A stretch of DNA of 64,000 bases from Platycnemis pennipes (Eukaryota; Arthropoda; Insecta; Odonata; Platycnemididae), in assembly GCA_933228895.1 (NCBI GenBank), contig OW121847.1, positions 84,857,656 through 84,921,655 on the forward strand. The letters run 5' to 3'. Below, piece by piece: positions 1 through 13,000 of this stretch (position 1 is the stretch's first letter; every line of letters starts with the position of its first letter). A model generated the notes under the pieces. The model made no database searches. It was not told the DNA's origin and saw only the letters and a list, made by a program, of their open reading frames with translations. The translations under genes were made by a program, and so were the position numbers.

Positions 1-460
1 CCAACCAATTACTATGATGAAACTACCATGAAGACTCATTTTTAAACCTTGCATGTAAACCTGAAGCTTAATGTTATAATGTACAAAATGGAAGTAACTT
101 TTCGTATATTTACATGATTCCCGATTGGAAGACTCTACTTATTTCCCTTAGAAACCTCACACACCTGCATGATATAATAATGTAGCCTCTATGTAATTAA
201 TAGCCAGCCTACCAGAGTCACTGCCATAGCAAGCAATATGATTATTTCATCTCTGATCTTGCTCTTTCTTCAGTGATTTTTGAAGTGATGTGTGCTGGCT
301 TCTCAAATCGTTCTGTACTTGGAAGAGAATGTTTTATATAATCCTATCATTATGAAAACCTCACCTATGTTCATCACTAGACATATTTTTATTGGGTGCT
401 ATAAGTTCCTTTACTCACTGCTTAACATGTGAGTCTTAAGATTATGTCTTTCTTACAAGA

Positions 461-2792
461 AATGACGATAAATAGAGATGGGATGAGTAGCAGATTTCTC
501 AAATTCGTATATTAATTATAACTCGAATAATAGAATATCTTGAATTTCAAATAACTTAAATACTAGAATTACAAGTTATACATTTCATGTTATTCTGCTA
601 ATTATTTGTTGTGTATTGAAGTTAAAACCTACAAATCGATTAAATAAAAAAAAATTAATTCTGGTTTTGAAATTTCAATTATTTAATAACATAACTTTGC
701 TAACAATTATGGACTGTTGAATACATTAACTTTTATATGGATTAATAAGCAAGCAGAAAGTGTTACAGTAGACTCTCGATAATACAAAGTTAGTGGGACT
801 GATAAATTGGCACTTCGTAATTTTGAACTTCCTAATTTAGAACATTTTCAACAAATCGTAAAAAAATTTTCTTTGTTTACTCTAACTTTTGTTGTCTTTG
901 TCAGCATTGTATAACTTTTTTGGTCTTTGATTGTAAAAGCATTCTTTAAAGATGCCTTTGTGCCATACACTGTATCGTATGTCTTAAAAGATCATTAAAT
1001 AAATGCCTACTTGTATTTCCTATGCAAATGGTTTGAAGCCAAGGATTGTAGTGCTGGCAAACAATAGTGAGCATTTTGTAATAAGAATTCTAAAATAAAG
1101 AAGTTTAATCTTCGGAATGTACAGTCAGTAGATGGGCAACTAGTATGGGTGCAAAAAATAGACATTTGCTTCTAACATCTATGCAGTTGTGATGGTAGCT
1201 GGCCCAACCATACTTTAGTTGCCTTTATCGCCCAATCATATCCAGAAAAAGCTTGGCACTAAGCCCATTTCCAGAAAAAAATCATTCCCAGGTTATTATT
1301 TGTGGCATCTTCTGTATCGTCAGCTGAATAAATAATCTTGGGAGGTAATATTGTTACTTTTCTACAACTAAGACCTTGATGACAAATGAGGCGTGATTTG
1401 GCATATTTTCCACATTGTCTCCTCAAGGATTATATGACGGTTAGTGAGTTTGGGTTTATTGTGGGTGGGGGAAAAGGGTTGTGGAGGGGAAAGGTCCCAG
1501 TTGTGGGTGTATCTTTATCTGTCTTGCTGAAGGGGGGAGGGGAAAAGTAGAGAGGGGGTGGGGAAATGCATCGCAGAACATCTGTGACATTCCTTATTCT
1601 TCTGTGCAACCCTGGTGGGTGCATGCAGGTGTTTGATTGGAAATGCTTTGGGTGGTGAGTGAAATGGGGAGGGTCAGGAATGTGGCATCCTTTGCTTATG
1701 GATGGGTCTTCGAGGGGTGGGAGGGGAAGGGAAGGGGATGGTCTAGAGGTGTCAGAGTATGAGAGGAGGGGTCGAAGACCCACCCAGTTTTTTTAAGTTT
1801 TATTGGAAATCACTGCCCAATTGTTTGTGCAGATGACATCCTGTATATTTATAGAGGGCTGTAGAGAAAAAGTCCGTAGCTGTTTAGAGCACATAAACAT
1901 GAATATTCTTCAATGGTTGAGTATCGTAATGAAATTATCATTGGTGACAAATAATTTACATGTGTCACCAGTGCCTGAAATAAATTGCTAAACATCATGT
2001 GGAGGAAAAACACGGGAGCAGTTTTTGCCCTAAGATTTTGCACTTTGAAAGTAAGGGACCCTGACTACTGCTTGGAGAAAATGGAAATTTTAAAGAATTT
2101 GACAGGAGAAAGTATTCTTCTCAATGAAGTTTTGTACTCATCTCATTCCCCTCTCCTAAAAATCAGGAAGCTATTGCGTAAGGACAATTGTCCCTTACCT
2201 CCTTTGGTGCCTCCTCCCCCTGCCTTAACCTCCATACCTTTTCAAGCTCAAAGACAGAACCCCACATTCCTTTCAATCTAGTCCTCCCTCCAATGACTTC
2301 CTTTTCGCCCCTCCCCCTTTAGACTTGCTATATAAACCCTGTGATATGTCAGTGTGGCACCTGAAGTTGTCGATCCTCGAAGAAACCTGGCTCTTGTAAT
2401 AATTAAGTTTTATGTGGGACAACCAAGTTAAGTTTCTATTTCAATTAATCTTTTCTGTAAATATTCAATTTCCTTTAACTTTGACTCTAGTTTGTGGTTA
2501 ATTCACTACTGGACAGAACTTGAAGGTGTATGAACACTCTCAGCTTGCGGATTAACACTTATATAAAAGTTAATGTATTCAATGGTCCATAATTGGTAGC
2601 AAAGATATTTTATTGCATATTTGCCATTTTAAAACCAGAATTAAATGTTTTAATTTAATAAAGTTGTAGCTTTTTACTTCACCAGGCAAAAAATAAAAGA
2701 GCAGAATAAAATTTAACATATCAGTTGCAGTTCTACTATTTGAGGTATTCGAATTCGAGAAATATGCTATTTGGTCCATCTCATTGTTTCCA
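461..2792. repeat. inverted-repeat (foldback-like) element
   Basis: The segment 461-766 and the reverse complement of 2532-2792 are clearly related by eye: both contain AATTCTGGTTTT, ACAATTATGGAC or its near match, and TGAATACATTAACTTTTATA, in the same order. The inner parts are also loosely complementary in character, purine-rich on one side (1440-1790) and pyrimidine-rich on the other (2140-2330). A weakly similar stretch lies at about 18860-18930. I see no transposase. It could be a foldback element or two inverted copies of one repeat. Confidence 0.6.
764..840. repeat. left end of a TA-flanked element (relic)
   Basis: Immediately after the left inverted arm, TA is followed by CAGTAGACTCTCGATAATAC, which looks like a Tigger/pogo-type terminus. 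No matching right end was found in the following kilobase, so this is at most a relic. Confidence 0.3.
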
Positions 2793-3913
2793 CTCATTCA
2801 GTGAATTCCCTTTATTTGCCAAAGTGCCCTCCATGTTACCTATGGTATTATCTTTTGGGGCTAGAGTGCTGTCTCCATGAATGTATTTATCCTGCGAAAA
2901 CAAACAATGCCATATGTCTGGTCTCAATTCACATCCCTGGCAAACCACTCGTCATAACCTTTGACATCTTAACACTCTACTTAAATACTTTGTTTTACTC
3001 TATTTGTAAAGAAAAATTCTCACGTAATAGTCAGCTCCAATTTTTATAATCATCACATCCATTTCAGTAATGACATCCACAAGTATCAGTATTCCTACAG
3101 TTTATGCTTAAAAGGCCCTTTTCATATAAAGGGTCTGAGTTTCTGCAGGATGAATCAATTTTAAGTTATGTAATTAAGTGTCCATGTATAAATTGTATTC
3201 ATGATATGTACTCTTTTTCTTGTATGAGAGTCTTTATGTGTGTATTATATGCATGCTTTGAAGACACCTTTGAGATTTATGTATGTATACCATTCGGAAA
3301 GTAATAAGAATTATGTATTATAAAAGGGACCATAAAAACGTTAGACCATGTTGCATGCCTGTGTAATGATGTCATGCTAACAGATAAACTCTGGTTTGCT
3401 GAATAGTATTGTTTATGTAGAAATTAAAGTTTTATCATTTATCTTGATAACTCCCATGAAACTAAGCAGGATTTTTTTGCTATTATTTATTCATGAAATA
3501 CCTTGACAATTCTGAATTTTTTAATGATTCCTTTTGAATTATCCTATGATTGTCCTATTCTATCAGTCCAATTTTGCAATGAATGTCACTGTTAATTAGC
3601 TGTTATATAGTGCTTGTTCTTTTATTTTGAAATAGTTTTGTTGGCTCAATACTTTGGAATGGAAATATGTAAAAGTATGAGTCGGGTAATATTTGGTGGA
3701 TAAGTTTACTTTTTGTGCATTTATTTCCCTAGACATAGATCCCTAGAAAGTGGGCTTTAAAGTTATCATGCTTGTTCTGTCATAGTTGATATATTCTTTT
3801 GCCAAACTTGCAATGTAAATCTTTGATAATAATTTCTTTTACCAAATGATAAATTTAGGTTGATATAAACATTTGAATGAATTAGTGTAAGGGGCTTTCA
3901 TTCATTTATTCAG
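2793..3913. other. upstream NRDC intron, no gene seen
   Basis: AT-rich DNA between the foldback-like repeat and the first recognised NRDC exon. I looked for the preceding nardilysin exon (the segment before WVLPP) and for the HxxEH exon and found neither. Confidence 0.6.
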
Positions 3914-4035
3914 GTTGAATTCTTGTGGGTGTTACCTCCGAAGAGAAGTATGTACAGGAGCAAACCCCATGAATACCTGTCGTGCCTTATTGGGCATGAA
4001 GGGAAAGGCAGCTTGCTTTCTTACTTGCGACAAAG
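3914..4035 (+). CDS. NRDC: NRDC exon a (first in window)
   Basis: Encodes residues 1-40 and part of 41 of the visible product. The acceptor is TTTATTCAG before 3914 and the donor is GTATGT at 4036; the exon enters in phase 0 and leaves in phase 2. It carries LIGHEGKGSLLSYLR, a conserved block of the first M16 half located well after the zinc site in the family. It starts immediately inside a beta-strand-like segment (WVLPP), so at least one more exon must lie upstream. Confidence 0.93.
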
Positions 4036-7000
4036 GTATGTTGTGATCCTGAAGGTGAATCTGTTGTGAGCTTTGGAGAGTAATGGACTATGGAAGTTTT
4101 ATGGGATTCATATAATATTCTTTTAGCACCATAACACATCATTATTTATGTTAATAAGACAATGCTGATGAACATTTTAAATTGTAGGGGTTCACCCATG
4201 TTGATTACTTGATTGGTAACATCTCTTGCATATTACTTTCCTGGCTTGGCCTGATTTTGTAGCATTCTCACTTTTTCTGCTGATTTCCTTTCTGTCTGAA
4301 CGACACATAATAAACTGGAAAGGCACCCTATTGCATCAATTTTATGTTAGCTTTGTTATAGTAGCATATCTGAATGCTCAGTGTCTAGGACAGAGGCCCC
4401 ATCTACATGCCCAGGAACTTGGTGCCAATGCTTTATGAGATACTCTTCTAATGGTATCTTCCAATGGTATCTCTTTAAGTTAAATGTCTGTTAGTCTAAA
4501 GATACATGTATGTTATCTTGACAGGAGTAAGTCATTTAAAGAAATACCTTTACAGTGATCTCAATGTTTATTAAGCTTCACTGAGGTGTCCTGCTGAATT
4601 GCTGGTTGTCGGCTTATTATTAACATAATATTTTTTTCGTGTTGCGTATGTGTCTATGTATTTTTTTTACAAATTCTTTAACATATCTTTCTGAAACTTA
4701 CAGAAGAATTATTTGGAGCATTTTTGTTTTAAGGAAAAGAGTAAACAGTTTGGAGTGTGTGATTTGCAGGAATAAAGTTTTATTTTTTTAAAGGGTGTGG
4801 GCCCTCCATATATATGCTGGTGTGGGAGAAGAAAGCTTTGAGGATAATGACCTCTTCTGCCACTTTGGTCTGACAATAGTCTTGACGGAAGCTGGAATGA
4901 AGAATTTAGAACTGGTGAGGTTAAGCCTATTGTTTTTATTATGACATAGTTTTGACTATTGCTTCAGTTGCCAATCTCTGGTGAGGAAATCTAGAGCAAA
5001 GAAATATTTTTATGATGACAGGATATTTTTGTCCCAGACTGGAGATAGATGAGAATTGGTTCATAGAATCATTTGGGCTGGAAAATTTTAATCTTAATTT
5101 AGTACACAAGAATGGTTTTTAACTGATGATTCATGTTTTGCAGACCAACTTATAGAACCCTGCTGTAATTTTCATTTTTTAATCTGTTAAAGGTGCTTGC
5201 ACCAGAGGTTATTAGAAAAGTCATGCATACAGCAGTATCATATCTGAGTAACTTGAATGGGAATAAAGTTATTGGCAAAAATAATTCAGTTATACCATAT
5301 TCCTCAGAATATAATTCCCCCTCCCCCACATTTTTGAAGTTCAGTTTTGAAAAAATGTTTTTCAAAAGCGAAGCAGGACTTGCACACAATTTTCTCTGTT
5401 TTTCAACTTGAGCACCTTGAGTAATAAAAATTTCCATTTTTTCAGTTATCAGTGTGGAGAATCAAGTTAATACCCAGATAGCACAAATGCAATTGTATGT
5501 TTTTCATATCGGGATAGTATCCATTGACAAGAAAGATTCGCACATACCTAGAGTCATTTTGTCAACGTATACCATCGATTGGCCAACTGTGGATGAACAA
5601 GATATCGACCTTGCAAATGTCGTCTACGGATAATATACGAAGAGATACGAAAGTGCAGGAATACAGTATGGTGGCTGTTTGCCTAGGTTTCCTATGCCAC
5701 TTTTAAATATATATTGCCGTTGGCTCTTATATTCCGCTTTATATGTTCGTTGTAAAACTTACCATTATAATGGTTAAATTAAATAATGCGATACATCAGA
5801 TGATTTCCCGAGGGCCATGCAAACCAGACTTCCTCGCTGTTTCAGTAATCAGTAAATGAACCATCTTGGAGCAATTCTCGTAATAATAATAATAACATTT
5901 ATTTGCCAAATGACAAATGTTATAATATATTGTATATGGCACAAAAATATACACTCAAAAATAAACATAGAAAATAATTAAATATAGTTGTCAAACAAAT
6001 ACAAATATATAGCTGGAAAACAAAACAAGAGGACAATGAAAGTTATCTCACACGACAGCCTTAAGATCAGTACAAATTATTCGAGTCTGTGGAGACGGCC
6101 AAGCTTTAGAATGTATCCGATACGCCACGCCAGTATTGAAAATCCGACATAGGTGTTTATTCGCAACATATCATATTGCAAACAAGTTGATAAATTTGAA
6201 GCACTGTGATGAGCGGAATTGCGAAAACGAAGAGCTCTGGTTCAGCATTCCATGTGTCGTTCCTACGTGGTAGTCTTCCACGGTGGACGAAAAATAGATC
6301 TCAAGCTGTGTGCCAACGGGATACTCGTATCCAAGACAAAGGAGATATAGCGTATCTCTTGCAATTATTTAGTTCGTATTTAAAAAATCTCTACCAGTAT
6401 TATCCATAGTGTGCCGGCGCTACCTTGAGAGGCACTTCATTTTTTAATTTATGCAAAATATCATGCATACACCTTTTAAAATACCCGAGGTGGTGTGACT
6501 TGTGTCTTGTTCGTCGCTCTTCATATCTAGATAGGAAAATTTACGTGCTGTCTGGGTATATTTCCCAAAATACTCAATTAAATTAGTAAAAAATTAGTTA
6601 ATATAACAAACTTCAAAACATATTTTTGACATTAAAAAACTTAGAATTAAACAAGATTTAGTTCAATATACTTTATTTTAAAATCGATGTAGCCATTTTT
6701 GAGATATTGGCCTTCAAACTCGGGGGATGGAATTTTACAATGGACATTAAGTGCCTTGAGCTCAAATATAGTCCCCCCCCATGACTTTTCCCACGAAGAT
6801 TTCGACCAAAAATGGGGGGACTATATTCGGAGGAATACGGTACTTTCTCAGCTTCTGCATTCAAATAAAACACCTCCATGGGCTGTCCCATTAATTTTCC
6901 ACTTATGCTATTAACCTGGTATTTCAATTTGCTGTAAATTTTATTATATCAACGTTCAAGTTTCTTTATCAAATTTATGGTAGAAAACAATTTATGTACC

Positions 7001-10000
7001 TCAAAAATATGGCATCAAGATTTTAAAATTTTTTTTATATTCCAGATTGTTGGAGCTGTGTTTGCTTACATAGACATGCTAAAAAGGGAGTGTCCCTGTG
7101 AGCGTATATTTAGAGAAATTCAAAGCATTGAGGAAAGATCATTTAGGTACTTAGAGGAAGAGCAAGCTGTGGATTATGTTGAGACATTATCAGAAAATCT
7201 TCAGTACTATCCTCCTAAAGATATTCTCACAGGACCATCATTGTATTTTGATTATAAACCAAAGGTACATATTCTTATATCCATGTGTTTAATTTTATTT
7301 TAATGAGTTTGTGATAGTACTTAATGATTGATGCTTTAGTTTAAGTGCTTTAAATATTCTTGACTCCTTGCAGGAAATTACATCTGTTCTGGATCTGATA
7401 GTGCCAGAAACTGTGAACATTTTGGTGTTATGTAAGGACTTAGATAATAATAGCAAAACATTCTTAACTGAAAAATGGTTTGGAACCCAATATACAGTTG
7501 AAGGTATGTGATATTGTGAAAATACTCTATAGTCAAACCCTTGAGTTGTCATCATTTACTTGATATTTATTGATGTCAAGGCATTTTAGTTGATGACTAT
7601 AAGATTTTCCTTTGCTAGGCCTCACATCATGTTAGCTGATAATAGTCACATGCCCACTGCTGCTAACTCTCTGCATACTGAATGGCTGACTATGATTCAC
7701 TCATACACCACTTTTCATGTTTTCTGCCCAATTTTGACCTTGACCAACCACCAGTATTTAAACCAAGGTTCAATCTGGTCAGTGATTTTAGAGCTCGCCA
7801 ATCTCTAAACCCAGCCGTGTGTGAAATCACATATCAGGGCAGGGGTCCAATTCCTTTACATGTGCTGACTTTGGTTTCCAAGTACATATTATCACAGACA
7901 ACACAGAGTTGGTATTATTACCATCACCATCATCAGTATTTTAATCCTAGGATTGGTTTATTGCAGCCCTCCATTCTACCCTGTTCAGTAATAATTCCCT
8001 TACACCCTGATATGTTTTCTCTTTTATGTCCTTCTTTATTTGCCCTATATACTTGTCTCTTGGTCTTCCTCGTGGGACCTTCCCTTCAATTTTCCTTTCT
8101 ATTATATTTCTAACTAAGTCATTGTGTCTCAAGGTATGTCCAATCCATCTGGTTCTTCTTTACAGTAGGGTTTTCCATATTGTCTTTTCTCCATCTGGTC
8201 TTGTGTACACCTGTTCATTCCTCACTTTACCTGTCCATTTAATCTTCAACATTTTCCTTCAGCACCATGTTTCGAAGGCTTCAATTCTTCACTGGACTGC
8301 TTTCCCAATGTTCATGTCTCCGATCCATTGAGTGCCATGCTCCAAGCAAATGTTTGGATGAAGTGCTTCCTTGCTTGGAGCCGTAGTTTCTTTGAGCACA
8401 GTAGTTATCTCTTCTTCATGAATGCCTCTTTAATTGGTGCTATTCTTTGCTTGAGGTCCGTTGCGCTTCTTCCATCCCTAGTTATAGTGCTGCTGAGGTA
8501 GGTGAAGTTCTCCTCTTGTTCTAATTTCTCTACTTGAATTGTGATATCTGCCTTCAGCTTCTCTCCTCCGCACACTAGGATTTCAGTTTTCTTCTTAATG
8601 ATGCTCATACATATTATATTCATGAAGTACGTGGCCTAATTTGTAACTGTACTAGAGGTTTACAATTTATATACCTGTCTGGCTGTGCTGTCTGGCATTA
8701 GAAAATTGCTCTGCTTCAACTAAACTGCACATGTCCAGCGTTCTCTAATGGATTCAAATCCATTACTTCCTGTTTAGTCCATTGCTCTACCCCCTGGGCT
8801 ACCATGCCATTTTGTCCTCTACCCATAACAGCCAAACAACACCTTAATATGTAGGATTAAAATGGACTCTCCACTGATCCAGTTCATTCATTCATTCTAA
8901 TTTTCTTCCTTTATATTTGCAAAACCTTCTTTGGTTTTACAGGTTCACTCATCCTGGAATGCTTGAGGTTGTTCACTAACTCATGGGATCCATTTAATTC
9001 ACTGTTCCATAATTTTTTAAAAGAAATTGTCATCTTCATTTGCAAGTATTCTATGATGACAAGCTGGGTAAATACCTTTCATTGTCGAAGTAATGTATTG
9101 GTTTTGGTGTGGAAGTGATGTTAGGTTATACATAATAATTTGGTGAAAAGCCATCTCTGCAATTTGTTCAACCTTAGAATGAGTCATATGTAAGAAATAT
9201 GATGTTTTGAATTATCAAGCTCAGCAAGTAATAAATGCTCTTATTTAGGTATGATAAGCTTGGAAAATTCATATTTTTTTACAATTTAGTTCCGAATACT
9301 TAAGCATGGATTATATCTCATGTGCTTCAGCATCCTTGAAATTTGATAACCAGGTGGCTATAGCATGCCAAGATTCTAGCAATGGATGTGTAATGGCTGA
9401 ATAACACCAAAGAAATACGTATACTTAATCTTTCATTCCCTCTGTTGCATGCTGTTAGTATTTTACATAAAAAGATCTTGCTAAAGATGCCATGCCTCCG
9501 AAAATTTGGAGGAATGGCCAAAATTAGGTAATTTTTGGAAACATTTGGTCACCTGTTCTCTTTGTTATTCAATTTGCTTTGGACTTTTGTGGATTTCAGT
9601 AGTCTTTTTAAGAGGAAACAATATGATCTGGTTGGAAGGTGTCAAATCTTTATGCACAATTGTAGCAATGCTTTATTCAGTATACTTGAGTTTGCAAATT
9701 TAGTCTATCCTTTATTCCATAGATATACCTCCATCTTGGTTTACATCATCGAAGTCAGTACGTGCTGATAGTTTTCATCTGCCAGCGGAGAACATCTTTC
9801 TTCCGAAAGATTTTACATTGCTGCCTGTGCCTGATGGGCCTGCTCCTCCACATCCTGTTTGTGTTAAGGTTGATGAATCTCTTGAATTGTGGGTCAAGCA
9901 GGACTTAAAATTTCGGTTGCCACAAATGCACTGCTGCTTTTACCTTATCTCACCTATAGTTTCTTCATCACCCCAGGCGTGAGTACAAAAAGTGAAATAT

Positions 10001-13000
10001 TTATCCTAGTTTACTTATTCATTACTGGTCTGGTAAATATTTTGAATCTGATAGCTTCAATATTTGGCTTGAAGAAGTGATAAATGGGATAGGTGTATTA
10101 AAATTATAAGTTGCTTAAGTGTGACAAGTATCTTTATTCAATATTTTAAAATAAATTTACATGATAAAAATATATTTTTGGTGCCAGTGTGAATAAAATA
10201 ACTGATATACCAGTACATTTGCTTGGAAAATATACAATATTGTAGATATATGAATAGCCACTCTCTGACTTACAAAACAGTGTCCTCTGAATACACAGTC
10301 CTAAGTTGAAAATGTGATATGTAGGGTAGCGTAACTTGCCCCAAAGTCTAGGATGATTTTGGATGTTGCCTAGAAAAGCTCTGATTGATTTAGTGTTATA
10401 TATTGAAAAAGTGTTGCCTGAAACAATGTAGGTATGTTGACTTCTGTTGATTGATGCAACTTTATTTGTTAACCATTGCTTTCACAACTTATTGTTCTTT
10501 TTTGGTTACTCCAACTACCAAATGCCATTGGGAATTCCCCACTGGGATTTATGAGAGGGGCATTATAATACTATGTAGTATTGAATAAACACTTTCTCAA
10601 TTCGCGATGTGGCATCCAGAGGTACAGAATTAACCTTTACCACTCGGATGTCTACTGACACTCAAAGCAGCCTAGCTCACTACCAGCTTGTGTGTTGAGT
10701 GGCTATCCATATGCAATATTATCCATGTCTTTAATGGTTTCTCACTAATGATTAAAATAACTTTTCGGGTCTACCGTGTAATCAGATTAGCCTGACATTT
10801 CGTGACCCATGCTGGTCGCTTCTTCTGAGGGTTGCTTCCATTCCCTCAGAAGAAGCGATTATTCTGGGTAAATGATGAAACATGCGACACGGTCCCAGTG
10901 TGTTAACTATGGTGGGGAACCTATGGCCTAACTGGAGTAGTGAGAAATGAAATTTAAATGGCTTCTTAAAAGTAATTTGAAATTACAATTTTCAAAAGAT
11001 TTTGGTCATAACTTTGGATGTTCATGAGTGTTCTTACATTGATGATGCATATCAATGGGAAAATATATCTGATTTACTGTTCTTTTAGTATATACCTTAC
11101 ATTTATAACTCAAAGCTATTCCATTTTGTATATTTGATTTCAAATGTTTTGTGGACCCCATAGAATTCTTATTTTTGAATAAAGTCCCTTACATTGGAGT
11201 GCTGTTTGTTATTTTTTTTTAGATCTTGCATGCTAGATATGTATACTGTTATTCTGAAGCAACAGTTAGTGGAGGAAATATACCCTGCAGAGATGGCTGG
11301 CTTCTCATATGCTATAAATTCATCTGACAGAGGGATTGTGCTGAAAGTCAATGGATTTCACGATAAACTACCTGTAAGTTTTCTACTTGTACCTGTTTTT
11401 AAATGTAAAGAGTATATGTAAAAAATGAGCCTGATTATGATACTTAACATTTTTGTCAATTGAATGGTCATCTTTAATTACTGATAAATTTATGAATTTG
11501 TGCTGCTTGTAGTTATGTATTGTTTTATTAGGTGTTGAATATTTGCTCAACTTGTACTGCTTGTTTATCTCTTACTAGCTTCTTCTTGAGACTATTCTGA
11601 AGCATATGATGGAATTCAAGAAGAACGTGAACAAAAATATGTTTGAAGCACTGAAGACAGAACAGCTTCAAGCCTATTACAATTGTTTCCTGCAGCCCAA
11701 AGCATTAGCTCGGTATGTGAGTAATTGAAATTCAAGTTTGAAGTTATGCATTTACAGATGACCAAATATGGAATCTGCAATTTTTTCAGTGGAATTTACA
11801 ATAAATTGTGAGATACAGATAGGCTATACTAATTAGAATTTTAGGAATACTAGTTATATTATCTCCTTCTGTTCACTAAATAGCATCCATTTCTTATTGT
11901 TTATCAGTGTATTTTGATATAAAAATCATCTTTTGTTTGAGGTTTCTTTAGGCAAAGACATCTAAAAGGAAATCAAAGCTCATTTCATGCATGACTTTAT
12001 TTATTATTAATAGCTTTATGTATTAGTTATTTATACTTAGTTGTTGTTTTCCTGCAGTGATGTTTACCTGTCTTTGCTCCTGCACACCAATTGGAACAGT
12101 GTTGAAAAGCATTCTGCTCTGTCTCAGGTAATTTTAAAATCAAAGGAAATAATTAGCTATTACCAATTTTATTTTGCCAAATAATCCAGTGTTCCATTTT
12201 ATTTATGTGATACCTGAGGCATTTAAATCCTGAATTAGATAGTTTTGAATGTTCTCGTGCAATCCATAACCTGTCACATTGGCAGGGAATCTGAAACTAA
12301 ATTAAAATTATGCATTACTGATTTTCATGATGAAATGAACTGATATATAACCCTTGAGTTGTTTTAGAGAGAAGAAAATTGGTTAATATAATTTGTTATT
12401 CTTTGCTCAGCTATTGCAAAAGTTAAGACAGATACATGCATAATAGTTAATAGATCATAGAGGGAGAGAGATGTATATATATCATATATTGAGATATATA
12501 ATAGTTAGCCAGTGTTCCTCAAATATCAAATGCTCTTGGGAACTCCTTTGTGGTAAATTTTGAAATAAATCCAGCAATTTTCAATGCTGGGAAGCTTTTC
12601 ACAAGTATTATGCATCGCAAAAGTATTGTATCATTTTCAGTGGTTCCATACCTTTTTGGTATCAAGAACCTGTAGCTTTTAGGGCAGTAGATTGTGTGTC
12701 ATTAGATTGAATTCTTACTTACTTGTACACTTTTCAGTGAAGCAGGTTAAGAACTAATGATTTATTAAACTATGTCAGTGGGAGCTGACATTTGTCATGA
12801 GGTGGTATTCATTTAATGGCTAAATACATTTGCCGGATTTTGGTGCCAGTAAACTTGCTTGCCCCATATCTCACATTTCTTTATTTGTTATCCAGTCTGT
12901 ATTACATTTACTTAGCGTTGATGGTGGTCAATACAGTGGAAACCACTCATCGTCATCATTGGTCAACAATCCTAGGATTGGTTTGACGCAGCTTTCCACT

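Noticed and set aside
1430..1783. 117-codon minus-strand Pro-rich frame
   Set aside because: Lies in the purine-rich strip within the inverted-repeat element; low-complexity Pro/Ser sequence with no family resemblance.
7682..8113. 143-codon plus-strand frame
   Set aside because: It is antisense to the LINE family A fragment at 7915-8640 over much of its length, and its composition is that of a reversed LINE.
8690..8812. True tRNA gene (also considered at 28930, 47585 and 55960)
   Set aside because: A- and B-box-like motifs are present but acceptor and anticodon stems do not pair and SINE-like bodies follow.
10801..10900. Hammerhead ribozyme of a Penelope-like element
   Set aside because: TGATGAAAC is present, but CTGATGA and GAAA are not arranged around the stems required for a hammerhead core.
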